Origin: an uncultured Prevotellaceae bacterium
Lineage (GTDB): Bacteria; Bacteroidota; Bacteroidia; Bacteroidales; Bacteroidaceae
Assembly: GCA_900543815.1 (NCBI GenBank)
Contig: UQST01000039.1
Location: 1-23,992, forward strand
Length of the DNA: 23,992 bases
Direction of reading: 5' to 3'
Shown here: in pieces, positions 15,641-23,427 of the stretch
How the letters are laid out: each line of letters begins with the position of its first letter
Numbering within the stretch: the stretch's first letter is position 1
Program-made: the position numbers and the translations under genes
The notes under the pieces: model-generated
Told to the model about the DNA's origin: nothing
What the model saw: only the letters and a program-made list of their open reading frames with translations
Databases searched by the model: none

Positions 15641-17413
15641 ATGAATATACTCGAATTGAGCGATCAGGAGATTGTCAGAAGAAATAACCTGCAGCAGTTG
15701 CGCGACCTGGGCATTGACCCTTATCCCGCTGCTGAGTATCCTGTGGATGCCTGGAGCACGGAAATCCGTGAGTCATTTGTTGACCTGCCCACCACTGTGG
15801 GAGAGGACGGAGAGGAGATTCCCGCTACCGCCACACCCGAGAACAGCCGCAATGTGAGCATTGCCGGACGTATCATGAGTAAGCGCATCATGGGCAAGGC
15901 TGGCTTTGCTGAGCTGCAGGACAGCAAGGGACGCATACAGGTGTATGTGCAGCGTGATGCTATCTGCCCCGATGAGAACAAGGATTTGTACAACATCGTG
16001 TTCAAGAAGTGCCTCGACCTGGGCGACTTCATCGGCGTGAAGGGCTATGTGTTCCGCACCAAGACCGGCGAGATAAGCGTGCATGTGACAGAGATGACTG
16101 TGCTCTCCAAGAGCCTTCGTCCCCTGCCCATCGTGAAGACAGATGCCGAGGGCAATGTGTTCGACGCTTTTGACGACCCCGAGTTGCGCTACCGCCAGCG
16201 TTATGTTGACCTCATTGTCAACAACGGCGTGAAGGATACTTTCCTCAAGCGAGCAACCATCGTGCGCACTCTGCGCCGCATTCTCGATGATGCAGGATAT
16301 ACTGAGGTGGATACCCCTATCCTGCAGAACATCGCAGGTGGTGCCAGTGCCCGCCCCTTCATCACGCATTTCAATGCCCTCAATCAGGATATGTACATGC
16401 GTATCGCTACGGAGCTTTACCTCAAGCGCCTCATTGTGGGCGGCTTTGAGGGAGTGTATGAGATGGGCAAGAACTTCCGCAACGAGGGAATGGACAAGAC
16501 TCACAATCCCGAGTTTACCTGCATGGAGCTTTATGTGAGCTACAAGGACCTCAACTGGGGAATGGGCTTCACAGAGAAGATGCTCGAGGAGATTTGTACT
16601 GCGGTCAACGGTAAGCCCGAGGTGGAGATAGACGGTAAGGTGATTTCCTTCAAGGCTCCCTTCCGCCGTCTGCCTATTCTGGATGCCATCAAGGAGAAGA
16701 CCGGCTACGACCTCTATCCCATGAATGAGGATGAGATACGCGATGTGGCCAAGAAGTTGGGCATCGAGGTGGATGAGACAATGGGCAAGGGTAAGCTGAT
16801 AGACGAGATTTTCGGAGAGACCTGTGAGGGTTCCTTCATCCAGCCCACCTTCATCACCGACTATCCTGTGGAGATGTCGCCCCTGACCAAGATGCACCGC
16901 TCGAAGCCCGGACTCACGGAGCGCTTCGAGTTGATGGTCAATGGCAAGGAGCTGGCAAATGCCTACAGCGAGCTCAATGACCCCATCGACCAGGAGCAGC
17001 GCTTCGTTGACCAGATGAAGCTGGCCGACAAGGGTGACGATGAGGCTATGATCATCGACCACGATTTCCTGCGTGCTCTGCAGTACGGAATGCCTCCCAC
17101 CTTCGGCATAGGTATAGGTATCGACCGTCTGGTGATGCTTCTCACCGGCAAGTTTGCCATAGGTGAGGTGATGCTCTTCCCGCAGATGAAGCCTGAGGTG
17201 AAGGCTCCCCGCGACAAGGATGAACTCTTCCTGGAGAAGGGTATCCCCTCGGAGATTATCCCCATCCTGCGTAAGGCCGGCTACAATCTCGTAAGCACAC
17301 TGCAGGGAGTGGCACCAGCCAAGGTTCAGCAGCAGATTATCGAAATAGTAAAGAAGTACAAACTCGACATTGAGCGTCCCTCTCAGGAGACCATCGCACA
17401 ATGGACAGCATGA
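15641..17413 (+). CDS. lysS: Lysyl-tRNA synthetase, class II
   Basis: LysS charges tRNA-Lys with lysine. The 590-residue product has the N-terminal OB-fold anticodon-binding domain (about 72-155, NVSIAGRIMSKRIMGKAGFAELQDSKGRIQVYV) and the class II catalytic core: motif 1 near GYTEVDTPIL (219-228), motif 2 in FRNEGMDKTHNPEFTCMELY (279-298) and motif 3 in GIGIGIDRLVMLLTG (489-503). It is longer than the roughly 500 residues of E. coli LysS because of a C-terminal extension of about 50 residues (SEIIPILRKAGYNLVSTLQG onward), a feature I recall from Bacteroidota LysS, and a short acidic insert near residues 52-68. The gene overlaps gpsA at its 3' end, so the two are translated in close succession. 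Confidence 0.97.
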   Translation: MNILELSDQEIVRRNNLQQLRDLGIDPYPAAEYPVDAWSTEIRESFVDLPTTVGEDGEEIPATATPENSRNVSIAGRIMSKRIMGKAGFAELQDSKGRIQVYVQRDAICPDENKDLYNIVFKKCLDLGDFIGVKGYVFRTKTGEISVHVTEMTVLSKSLRPLPIVKTDAEGNVFDAFDDPELRYRQRYVDLIVNNGVKDTFLKRATIVRTLRRILDDAGYTEVDTPILQNIAGGASARPFITHFNALNQDMYMRIATELYLKRLIVGGFEGVYEMGKNFRNEGMDKTHNPEFTCMELYVSYKDLNWGMGFTEKMLEEICTAVNGKPEVEIDGKVISFKAPFRRLPILDAIKEKTGYDLYPMNEDEIRDVAKKLGIEVDETMGKGKLIDEIFGETCEGSFIQPTFITDYPVEMSPLTKMHRSKPGLTERFELMVNGKELANAYSELNDPIDQEQRFVDQMKLADKGDDEAMIIDHDFLRALQYGMPPTFGIGIGIDRLVMLLTGKFAIGEVMLFPQMKPEVKAPRDKDELFLEKGIPSEIIPILRKAGYNLVSTLQGVAPAKVQQQIIEIVKKYKLDIERPSQETIAQWTA

Positions 17414-18399
17414 CAGGTCAGGTAGGTGTCATCGGCGGAGGAAGCTGGGCAACAGCCATTGCCAAGATTCTGCTCGAGAGCATTCCGCACATACATTGGT
17501 ATATGCGTAATGCCGAACGAGTGGAACAGTTCAGGCATACCGGACACAATCCGGCCTACCTCTCGCAGGTGCACTTCGACATGAGCCGGGTCACTCTCAC
17601 CGATGATATCAACGAGGTGGCCGAGGCCTGTCAGACTCTCATCCTGGTGCTTCCCTCTCCTTTCCTCAAAGGAACGCTCGAGCATCTTCATGTCAAGCTT
17701 CGCTCCAAGTTCCTGGTAACGGCCATCAAGGGCATTGTGCCGGGTGAGAACCTCATCTGCACCGATTATCTCGGTCTGATGTATGGTGTGCCACAGGAGC
17801 AGTTGGCGGTCATCGGTGGTCCCAGCCATGCCGAGGAAGTGGCCATGAACCACCTCACCTATCTCACTGTGGGCTGTGCCGATCTGGCTCGCGCCAGGGA
17901 GTTTGCCTCCTTGCTGCAGAACGATTACGTGCGCACCAAGGTGAGTCAGGACGTTACAGGCATCGAGTATGCCAGTGTGCTCAAGAATGTATATGCACTC
18001 GCTTCGGGCATCTGTAACGGCATGAACTACGGCGACAACTTCCAGGCAGTGCTCATGAGCAATGCCATACAGGAGATGCAGCGCTTTCTCAATGCTGCCT
18101 GTCCCATCCCCCGCAACGTGTGTGACTCTGTCTATACGGGCGATCTGCTTGTTACGGGCTATAGCCAGTTCAGCCGCAACCGCATGTTCGGCACCATGAT
18201 AGGCCGGGGCTACAGCGTTCAGAGCGCCCAGGCAGAGATGCGCATGATAGCCGAGGGCTACTTCGGTGCCAAGTGCATGCAGGAGATCAACCGTCCCATG
18301 AGGGTCAACATGCCCATCCTGGACGCCGTCTATAATATCCTCTATCGCCGTGTGAGCCCGTCCATCGAGATTGGCTTGCTCAGCGAGGCGTTCCGCTAA
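17401..18399 (+). CDS. gpsA: Glycerol-3-phosphate dehydrogenase (NAD(P)+)
   Basis: GpsA reduces dihydroxyacetone phosphate to sn-glycerol 3-phosphate for phospholipid synthesis. The 332-residue product shows the Rossmann motif VGVIGGGSWATAIAKILL (8-25), AIKGIVPGE, the GGPSHAEEVA segment, and the catalytic/substrate region around EYASVLKNVYALASGICNGMNYGDN. Two starts are possible: ATG at 17401, overlapping lysS by 13 bases, and ATG at 17410, giving a four-base ATGA overlap with the lysS stop. Both leave the nucleotide-binding fold intact; the longer one is given here. The overlap argues for one transcript with lysS. Confidence 0.95.
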   Translation: MDSMTGQVGVIGGGSWATAIAKILLESIPHIHWYMRNAERVEQFRHTGHNPAYLSQVHFDMSRVTLTDDINEVAEACQTLILVLPSPFLKGTLEHLHVKLRSKFLVTAIKGIVPGENLICTDYLGLMYGVPQEQLAVIGGPSHAEEVAMNHLTYLTVGCADLARAREFASLLQNDYVRTKVSQDVTGIEYASVLKNVYALASGICNGMNYGDNFQAVLMSNAIQEMQRFLNAACPIPRNVCDSVYTGDLLVTGYSQFSRNRMFGTMIGRGYSVQSAQAEMRMIAEGYFGAKCMQEINRPMRVNMPILDAVYNILYRRVSPSIEIGLLSEAFR

Positions 18400-18406
18400 G
18401 GGGCGT

Positions 18407-18448
18407 CCAGTGGCTCGTAAGAGCCGTGTGACTGGCCGTGAGCCAGTC
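18407..18448 (+). promoter_or_regulatory. Alternative stem-loops in the gpsA-pgi gap
   Basis: CCAGT (18407-18411) with GGCTC (18412-18416) can pair with GAGCC (18421-18425) and ACTGG (18431-18435). The same ACTGG, within GACTGGC (18430-18436), can instead pair with GCCAGTC (18442-18448) across a 5-base loop. The two structures exclude each other. No T-run follows, so an ordinary terminator is not seen. It may be an RNA control or processing element in front of pgi, or chance. Confidence 0.4.
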
Positions 18449-18498
18449 GGTAAGGTACATAAGTAAAGATTGTAATTCAGTTAAATACACATTTAATT

Positions 18499-19836
18499 AT
18501 GATTAAGTTAGACATCAGCAAGACGCTGATTGCCCCCGAGGACGTTACTGCCTACGAGGGTGCTGTAGCTTCTGCTCAGCAGGCATTGGAGAATGCTACT
18601 TGTGAGGGCAACGGTTTTCTGGGTTGGTTACACCTTCCCAGCCAGATCACTCCTGAGTTCCTGGAGCAGTTGCAGTCATGTGCCAACACACTGCGTGAGC
18701 ACTGCGACACTGTGGTAGTAGCAGGTATCGGAGGTTCTTATCTGGGTGCACGTGCTGTCATCGAGGCTCTGGGCAACAGTTTCCAGTGGCTGGTCAACAA
18801 GGGTGAGAACCCTAATATCCTCTTCGCAGGCAACAACATCGGTGAGGACTACCTGTATGAACTCACTGAGTACCTCAAGGACCGCAAGTTCGGAGTCATC
18901 AATATCAGCAAGAGTGGCACGACCACCGAGACTGCCTTGGCTTTCCGTCTGCTCAAGAAGCAGTGTGAGGAGCAGCGCGGAGTGGATGTTGCACGCAAGG
19001 TGATAGTGGCTGTGACCGACGCTCACAAGGGTGCCGCTCGCACTACAGCCGACCGCGAGGGCTACACCTCATTCATCATCCCCGACAATGTGGGTGGCCG
19101 CTTCAGCGTACTCACTCCCGTGGGATTGCTTCCCATTGCCGTTGCAGGCTTCGATATAGCCAGCCTCGTGCAGGGTGCTGCCGATATGGAACGTGCCACT
19201 GCAGCTGACGTTCCTTTCAGCCAGAACATAAGCGCCCAGTATGCAGCAGTGCGTAACGCACTCTACAACAAGGGCAAGAAGATAGAGATACTGGTTAACT
19301 TCCAGCCCAAGCTCCATTATATGAACGAGTGGTGGAAGCAGCTCTATGGCGAGTCAGAGGGTAAGGATCTCAAGGGTATCTTCCCTGCAGCCGTTGACTT
19401 CAGCACCGATCTCCACTCTATGGGTCAGTGGATTCAGGAGGGTGAGCGCACCATCTTCGAGACAGTAGTGAGCGTGGAGCAGCCCGAGCACAAACTTCTC
19501 TTCCCCCATGATGACGAGAACCTGGACGGTCTCAACTTCCTGGAGGGCAAGCGTGTGGATGAAGTGAACAAGATGGCAGAGCTGGGTACTCAGCTTGCAC
19601 ATGTGGATGGCGGTGTACCCAATATCCGTGTGAGTGTACCTCGACTGGATGCCTACAACCTGGGTCAGCTCATTTACTTCTTCGAGAAGGCTTGTGGTAT
19701 CAGCGGTCTGGTGCTGGGTGTGAATCCCTTCAACCAGCCTGGTGTGGAGGCTTATAAGAAGAACATGTTCGCTCTCTTGGGCAAGCCTGGTTACGAGAAG
19801 GAGACTGAGGCCATCAAGGAGCGTCTTCAGAAGTAA
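18499..19836 (+). CDS. pgi: Glucose-6-phosphate isomerase
   Basis: Pgi interconverts glucose 6-phosphate and fructose 6-phosphate. The 445-residue product is the short form common in Firmicutes and Bacteroidota. It shows the nucleotide-like phosphate site VVVAGIGGSYLGARAVIEAL (72-91), SKSGTTTETALAFR (137-150), the PGI signature DNVGGRFSVLTPVGLL (196-211), the region WKQLYGESEGKD with the likely catalytic glutamate, and the C-terminal NPFNQPGVEAYKKNMFALLGKPGYE. It follows gpsA by 99 bases that contain alternative stem-loops, and is followed in the same frame by the HAD gene 12 bases after its stop. Confidence 0.97.
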   Translation: MIKLDISKTLIAPEDVTAYEGAVASAQQALENATCEGNGFLGWLHLPSQITPEFLEQLQSCANTLREHCDTVVVAGIGGSYLGARAVIEALGNSFQWLVNKGENPNILFAGNNIGEDYLYELTEYLKDRKFGVINISKSGTTTETALAFRLLKKQCEEQRGVDVARKVIVAVTDAHKGAARTTADREGYTSFIIPDNVGGRFSVLTPVGLLPIAVAGFDIASLVQGAADMERATAADVPFSQNISAQYAAVRNALYNKGKKIEILVNFQPKLHYMNEWWKQLYGESEGKDLKGIFPAAVDFSTDLHSMGQWIQEGERTIFETVVSVEQPEHKLLFPHDDENLDGLNFLEGKRVDEVNKMAELGTQLAHVDGGVPNIRVSVPRLDAYNLGQLIYFFEKACGISGLVLGVNPFNQPGVEAYKKNMFALLGKPGYEKETEAIKERLQK

Positions 19837-19848
19837 ATCCTCACAGCA

Positions 19849-20556
19849 TTGGATATTTCACAGAAACAGAAGGACGGCCAGGAGGCGAGGAACCTCAAGG
19901 CCGTTCTTTTTGATATGGACGGAGTCCTCTTCGACTCTATGCCCAACCACGTAAAGGCCTGGTGTGGGGCGGTAGAGCAGTTTGGTCTGCACATGACACC
20001 GCAAGAGGTCTATATGAATGAGGGCCGCACGGGCAGTGGCACAGTGGATATGCTGGCCATGCGCACTTGGGGCCGTAGGGCTACGGCAGAGGAGATAGAG
20101 GAAATCTATCGCGTGAAGAGCGCACTCTTCAACACTCTTCCCGAGGCAGCACCCATGCCTTACGCGCGCATATTATTAGATAATGTACGCGCGCGAGGGC
20201 TTCGCATCGTTCTTGTGACGGGCAGCGGGCAGCGCAGCTTGCTCGAGCGGTTGGAACATGCTTTCCCTGGCTGCTTCCATGCAGACTTCATGGTCACCGC
20301 CTTCGACGTGCGTCATGGCAAGCCCAATCCTGAACCCTATCTCATCGGACTGGACAAGGCGGGCGTGAAGCCCAGTGAAGCAATGGTGGTGGAGAATGCT
20401 CCTTTGGGCGTGCAGGCTGGTCATGCGGCAGGTATCTACACGCTGGCTCTCAACACCGGCCCGCTTCCCGATTCTGTCCTGTGGGACTCTGGTGCCGACT
20501 GTGTGCTTCCCAGCATGCAAGCCTTTGCCGAACAGGCCGAACTCTTCTTGGCATAG
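19849..20556 (+). CDS. HAD-superfamily phosphatase, probable inorganic pyrophosphatase (BT2127-like)
   Basis: The 235-residue protein is a HAD phosphatase of the beta-phosphoglucomutase structural group. It has nucleophile D22 and general acid D24 (LFDMDGVLFDS), cap-domain E58 (YMNEGRTGSG), T124 of motif II (VLVTGSGQ), K158 (HGKPNPEPY) and motif IV as VVENAPLG with E182 and N183. From memory, the motifs and spacing closely follow Bacteroides thetaiotaomicron BT2127, reported to be an inorganic pyrophosphatase. Its metal and specificity residues D11, D13, E47 and N172 fall at these positions with a constant offset of 11. A sugar-phosphate phosphatase or mutase is the alternative. The start must be the TTG at 19849: the pgi stop is in the same frame 12 bases upstream, no ATG or GTG lies between, and the next ATG is inside the catalytic motif. 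Confidence 0.88.
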   Translation: MDISQKQKDGQEARNLKAVLFDMDGVLFDSMPNHVKAWCGAVEQFGLHMTPQEVYMNEGRTGSGTVDMLAMRTWGRRATAEEIEEIYRVKSALFNTLPEAAPMPYARILLDNVRARGLRIVLVTGSGQRSLLERLEHAFPGCFHADFMVTAFDVRHGKPNPEPYLIGLDKAGVKPSEAMVVENAPLGVQAGHAAGIYTLALNTGPLPDSVLWDSGADCVLPSMQAFAEQAELFLA

Positions 20557-20577
20557 TATCGTCCCTCACAATACACT

Positions 20578-20620
20578 CGTGGGCGGCATACAGACATCTC
20601 TGTATGCCGCCCACGCTATT
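20578..20620 (+). terminator. Strong hairpin terminator after the lysS-gpsA-pgi-HAD run
   Basis: Perfect 17-base arms, CGTGGGCGGCATACAGA (20578-20594) and its complement (20599-20615), enclose a 4-base loop, and CTATTTT follows. It lies 22 bases after the HAD stop, between convergent genes. The lipoprotein gene converges from the other side, so it may work in both directions. Confidence 0.9.
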
Positions 20621-20798
20621 TTCCATCGTCTTCGGTAGGGCCTTTCGCCTTATGGTCAGTTGGCTCTGGATGATAAGCTTTTGTCCTAAGCCGTTGACCG
20701 ATAGACGATAAGCTGAGGCTAAAAAAACACTTGGCCTTAAATCTCTGACCTGTGAACTGTCTCTCTGACCGATAAAACGGAGTGGAAGTCCCCCGCTC

Positions 20799-21350
20799 TT
20801 ATTCGTCGTCCATCAGGCTGTCGGCAGGATTCTCATTGATGGGCGTATTGTCCTGCTCGATGGTGAAACTGCCGTTGCGGCTGATTTTGATGAGGAACGG
20901 TTGCGACATATCGCTCTCGGGATAGCTCACGCAGGTGCCGAAGGTCAGTATTCCGTCGGCATAGCCAGAGCAACGGAAGCCGTCAAACATGCCATGCTGT
21001 TTGAAGTCTTCGTTCAGCAGATGGCGGAAGTCATTCTTTGTAAACCAGCGGTGGAACAGGTTAGTTCCGTCCTTTGTGATGGTCAGCTCGAAGATGTTAT
21101 CCTTGAATTTCGTTCCGTATTGGTCGGTGACCACAGGCATCGAGTCGCATGGTTCGCGGTGGATGATGAACATCACCTTGCTGTCCCATGCCTTTATGCT
21201 GTCGTTGAAGTCGCAACTGGCCGTGCTGTGTGTCACTGTATCCTGCTCAGCCATAGGCAGCAGATCCAGTGTCTCCTTGCTTTTGTTGCCCTTGCATGCA
21301 GCCATTGCCACAGCCATGAGCGCCATCATCAGGATTTGTCTCTTTCTCAT
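20799..21350 (-). CDS. Small lipoprotein, DUF4738-like
   Basis: The 183-residue product starts with a lipoprotein signal peptide (MRKRQILMMALMAVAMAAC), with the lipobox cysteine at residue 19 followed by KGNKSKE. The mature part resembles small Bacteroidota lipoproteins that I recall as DUF4738: a region around FIIHREPCDSMPVVTDQYGTKFKDN, then TITKDGTNLFHRWFTKNDFRHLL and a C-terminal FLIKISRNGSFTIEQDNT. No catalytic motif is visible and function is unknown. Lys follows Cys19, so the charge pattern after the cysteine does not settle whether it stays in the inner leaflet or reaches the surface. It has its own promoter (21391-21421) and converges on the pgi-HAD terminator. Confidence 0.8.
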   Translation of the reverse strand: MRKRQILMMALMAVAMAACKGNKSKETLDLLPMAEQDTVTHSTASCDFNDSIKAWDSKVMFIIHREPCDSMPVVTDQYGTKFKDNIFELTITKDGTNLFHRWFTKNDFRHLLNEDFKQHGMFDGFRCSGYADGILTFGTCVSYPESDMSQPFLIKISRNGSFTIEQDNTPINENPADSLMDDE

Positions 21351-21390
21351 ATCACTTTCTTTAGTGTGTTTTTGACTGTTTATCTACTCA

Positions 21391-21421
21391 CAAAGTTAGG
21401 GAAAAAAACAATCCCCACCAA
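21391..21421 (-). promoter_or_regulatory. Bacteroidota-type promoter of the lipoprotein gene
   Basis: On the minus strand TTG (21421-21419) is followed after 20 bases by TAACTTTG (21398-21391). The leader to the start at 21350 would be about 35 bases. Confidence 0.7.
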
Positions 21422-21562
21422 CACATTCACCCACAGAAGTCACCCCTCCCGGCATGTTTTTCTTTGCCTCAAAAACCGCAGTAGGGTAGGTGGCAGGAGC
21501 CTTTTCCCAGCCAGATAGAATAAAAAAGTCCTCGCCTTGAGCTGCTTCGCAGATATTTTCAC

Positions 21563-21570
21563 TAACTTTG
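21563..21570 (+). promoter_or_regulatory. -7 element directly before the first DUF4230 gene
   Basis: TAACTTTG ends 8 bases before the ATG at 21579, so transcription would begin within a few bases of the start codon. The nearest upstream TTG is 23 bases away, slightly longer than usual. Confidence 0.5.
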
Positions 21571-21578
21571 CAATACTT

Positions 21579-22295
21579 ATGAAGAGAGCATTTATCTATC
21601 TGGCACTTGTTGTGCTTGTGGTGTTTGTGGCCATTGGCGGTTTCAGGGACTGTTCCCTCAAGCACATCACAAGCGGCCGTTCTGCCGACTCTGTTCGGGT
21701 CGATAGCGCGGATGCCGTGCTGCGCCTGCGTGCCCAGAGCCGTCTCTATACGTCGGAATACCGCATACACAAGGTGGTGACGCATGACGACCTGATTCGG
21801 TTCCAGGGAAAGTTCTTCGGCTATTCCTACGAACAGACGTTCCACTTGGGTGACCGCAAGATTGCCATCCCTATAGATGTCACCTTCAAGGCTTATGTGG
21901 ATTTCTCCTCCTTCTCTGAGCGGAATGTGGAGAAGCACGACTCCCTCATCCACATCACTTTGCCCGACCCGCGCGTCATCCTTACGTCCTCCAGCGTAGA
22001 TCATGCCGGAGTGCGTCAGTACCTCAGTCTGCTGCGCAGCGGATACACCGACCGCGAGATGACAGAGCTTTCGGCGCAGGGCGTGGAGAGCATCATAGCA
22101 GGAATGGGACAGACAGATATAATAGAACGCGCGCGAGAGAGTGCCGCCCGCATCATCATACCCCTCATGGTGCAACTGGGCTATAAGCCCGACCACGTGG
22201 TGGTCACTTTCCGTAGCGGACTGGATTTCTCCGATCCTGCTACCTATTACGACAATGACCACTCTGTGGTGCGATGGGAAGGAGGTAAGCGATGA
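21579..22295 (+). CDS. DUF4230 membrane-anchored protein, first of a pair
   Basis: The start at 21579 (MKRAFIYLALVVLVVFVAIGG) places the single N-terminal membrane segment properly; an upstream extension to 21537 would add 14 residues across the promoter. The 238-residue product matches the DUF4230 pattern I recall: one membrane anchor, then an extracytoplasmic beta-rich part (LRLRAQSRLYTSEYRIHKVVTHDD, FGYSYEQTFHLGDRKIAIPIDVTFKAYVDFS, IHITLPDPRVILTSSSVDH). A helical part follows (MTELSAQGVESIIAGMG to IIERARESAARIIIPLMVQLGY), and the end is VVVTFRSG. The family has no established role that I know of. It overlaps the next gene by four bases (ATGA at 22292-22295), so the two products are probably made together and may work together. 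Confidence 0.85.
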   Translation: MKRAFIYLALVVLVVFVAIGGFRDCSLKHITSGRSADSVRVDSADAVLRLRAQSRLYTSEYRIHKVVTHDDLIRFQGKFFGYSYEQTFHLGDRKIAIPIDVTFKAYVDFSSFSERNVEKHDSLIHITLPDPRVILTSSSVDHAGVRQYLSLLRSGYTDREMTELSAQGVESIIAGMGQTDIIERARESAARIIIPLMVQLGYKPDHVVVTFRSGLDFSDPATYYDNDHSVVRWEGGKR

Positions 22296-22927
22296 AGACC
22301 ATCCAGCGTTTCCTTCTCCGGCTCTTGCTTCTGGCCTTGCTTGTGCTGGCAGTTATATTGGGTGTGCGCTATCTCACCACAGGCAAGGGCATCAAGTCGC
22401 TCTTCGGCTTCTCGGTAAGCCGTCCTCTGGTGGCACAACCGACTCCTATGCGCATCCAGGCCATACGCAGCATCGGTCAGTGGGAGTTCTTGAGTATTGA
22501 TGATGAGGAGATTATAGACACCGTCCGTCGTCATTGGCTCTCTTCGGATGACCAGTTGGTGCGCATCTACAGGGGCACTCTCAGGCTGGGTGTTGATTTC
22601 CGTCAGTGCAGTCCCGACTGGGCTTTGGCCTATGGTGATACTGTCAAAGTGCGCCTGCCAGAGGTACGTCTGCTCGACAACCTCTTTATTGATGAGGCTC
22701 GTGTGCGCAGTTTCTACGAGAGTGGAAAATGGAATGCCGCCGACCGCAAGGCTATGCTTCGCCGTGCCGAACAAGCCATGCGCCGCCGCTGCCTCACTCC
22801 CGAGAACATGCAGCTGGCCAGGCAAACAGCCAAAGACCAGCTTCGCCACTTCTTCCTTTCCCTTGGTTTTGCCAATGTAGTCTTTGAGGGTGAAGAGGAA
22901 GAGCAGCAGCCCCCGGCTTCGCGGTAA
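22292..22927 (+). CDS. DUF4230-like membrane-anchored protein, second of a pair
   Basis: The 211-residue product has an N-terminal membrane segment (RFLLRLLLLALLVLAVILGVRYL). A diverged version of the neighbour's layout follows: QAIRSIGQWEFLSIDDEEIIDT, a strand region with LRLGVDFRQCSPDWALAYGDTVKVRLPEVRLLDN, a helical region DRKAMLRRAEQAMRRRCLTPENMQLARQTAKDQLRHFFLSLGFANV, and an acidic C-terminal EGEEEEQ tail. Similar order and the ATGA overlap with the first gene suggest an old tandem duplication. No catalytic residues are recognised. What could be anchored or scaffolded is unknown. Confidence 0.82.
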   Translation: MKTIQRFLLRLLLLALLVLAVILGVRYLTTGKGIKSLFGFSVSRPLVAQPTPMRIQAIRSIGQWEFLSIDDEEIIDTVRRHWLSSDDQLVRIYRGTLRLGVDFRQCSPDWALAYGDTVKVRLPEVRLLDNLFIDEARVRSFYESGKWNAADRKAMLRRAEQAMRRRCLTPENMQLARQTAKDQLRHFFLSLGFANVVFEGEEEEQQPPASR

Positions 22928-23090
22928 GTTCTTTCCTTGCTCCTTCTGTGCTCGCCCAAGCCCGGATGCCCTTGCCGTATTTTAAGGTAACTCAAGAGGC
23001 TGTACAAGGGAAGCCAATTAGCCAGCATGGAGATGAAGGCTCCTTCGGCACTTCCTGTGCGTCTTCAAGTTTGGATAGAAGTTGTTCGTG

Positions 23091-23182
23091 ACCGTCCAAC
23101 CCAAGGCTGGACGGTGGATGAGGCTTGCTTACTTTGCAAAGTAATATATATTCTCTGACCGTCCAGCCTTGGGTTGGACGGT
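23091..23182. repeat. Symmetric element: two inverted 25-bp hairpins around a 16-bp palindrome
   Basis: Positions 23091-23115 and 23158-23182 are exact reverse complements of each other over 25 bases. Each is also a hairpin on its own (ACCGTCCA paired with TGGACGGT). The perfect palindrome TTACTTTGCAAAGTAA sits at 23129-23144, with exactly 13 bases on each side to the hairpins. Both hairpins are followed by GGATG in direct orientation. Confidence 0.9.
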
Positions 23183-23427
23183 GGATGTATGCAGTGCCCC
23201 CGCCCAGGAGGCTAAATGAATCCTGCACATAAGGCATCTGTTTTTCGCTCTCATATAAGGTTGCCCTCGCATTGCCAAGTATCTTAGGATAGTCTTTAAG
23301 GCTTTTTTGCTGCCATTTATCTTGACCTCTTTTCGTGGGGCAGTATGCTCGTTGCCAATCGGCGGCTTTTTGTGTCCAACGAACCATCTTGTTTCCTTCC
23401 TTTTAGCTGCGTACTGCCCTAAGAAGG

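Noticed and set aside
15773..17401. Long minus-strand open frame opposite lysS
   Set aside because: It mirrors codon structure of lysS and has no family resemblance.
20161..20195. GCGCGC/ATAA palindromic patch inside the HAD gene
   Set aside because: It encodes conserved-looking residues (YARILLDNVRARG) in frame and is best explained by coding sequence.
23091..23182. Classical invertible promoter
   Set aside because: The segment between the inverted repeats is only 42 bases, much shorter than known Bacteroides invertible promoters, and no recombinase or target gene is next to it; kept only as one hypothesis.
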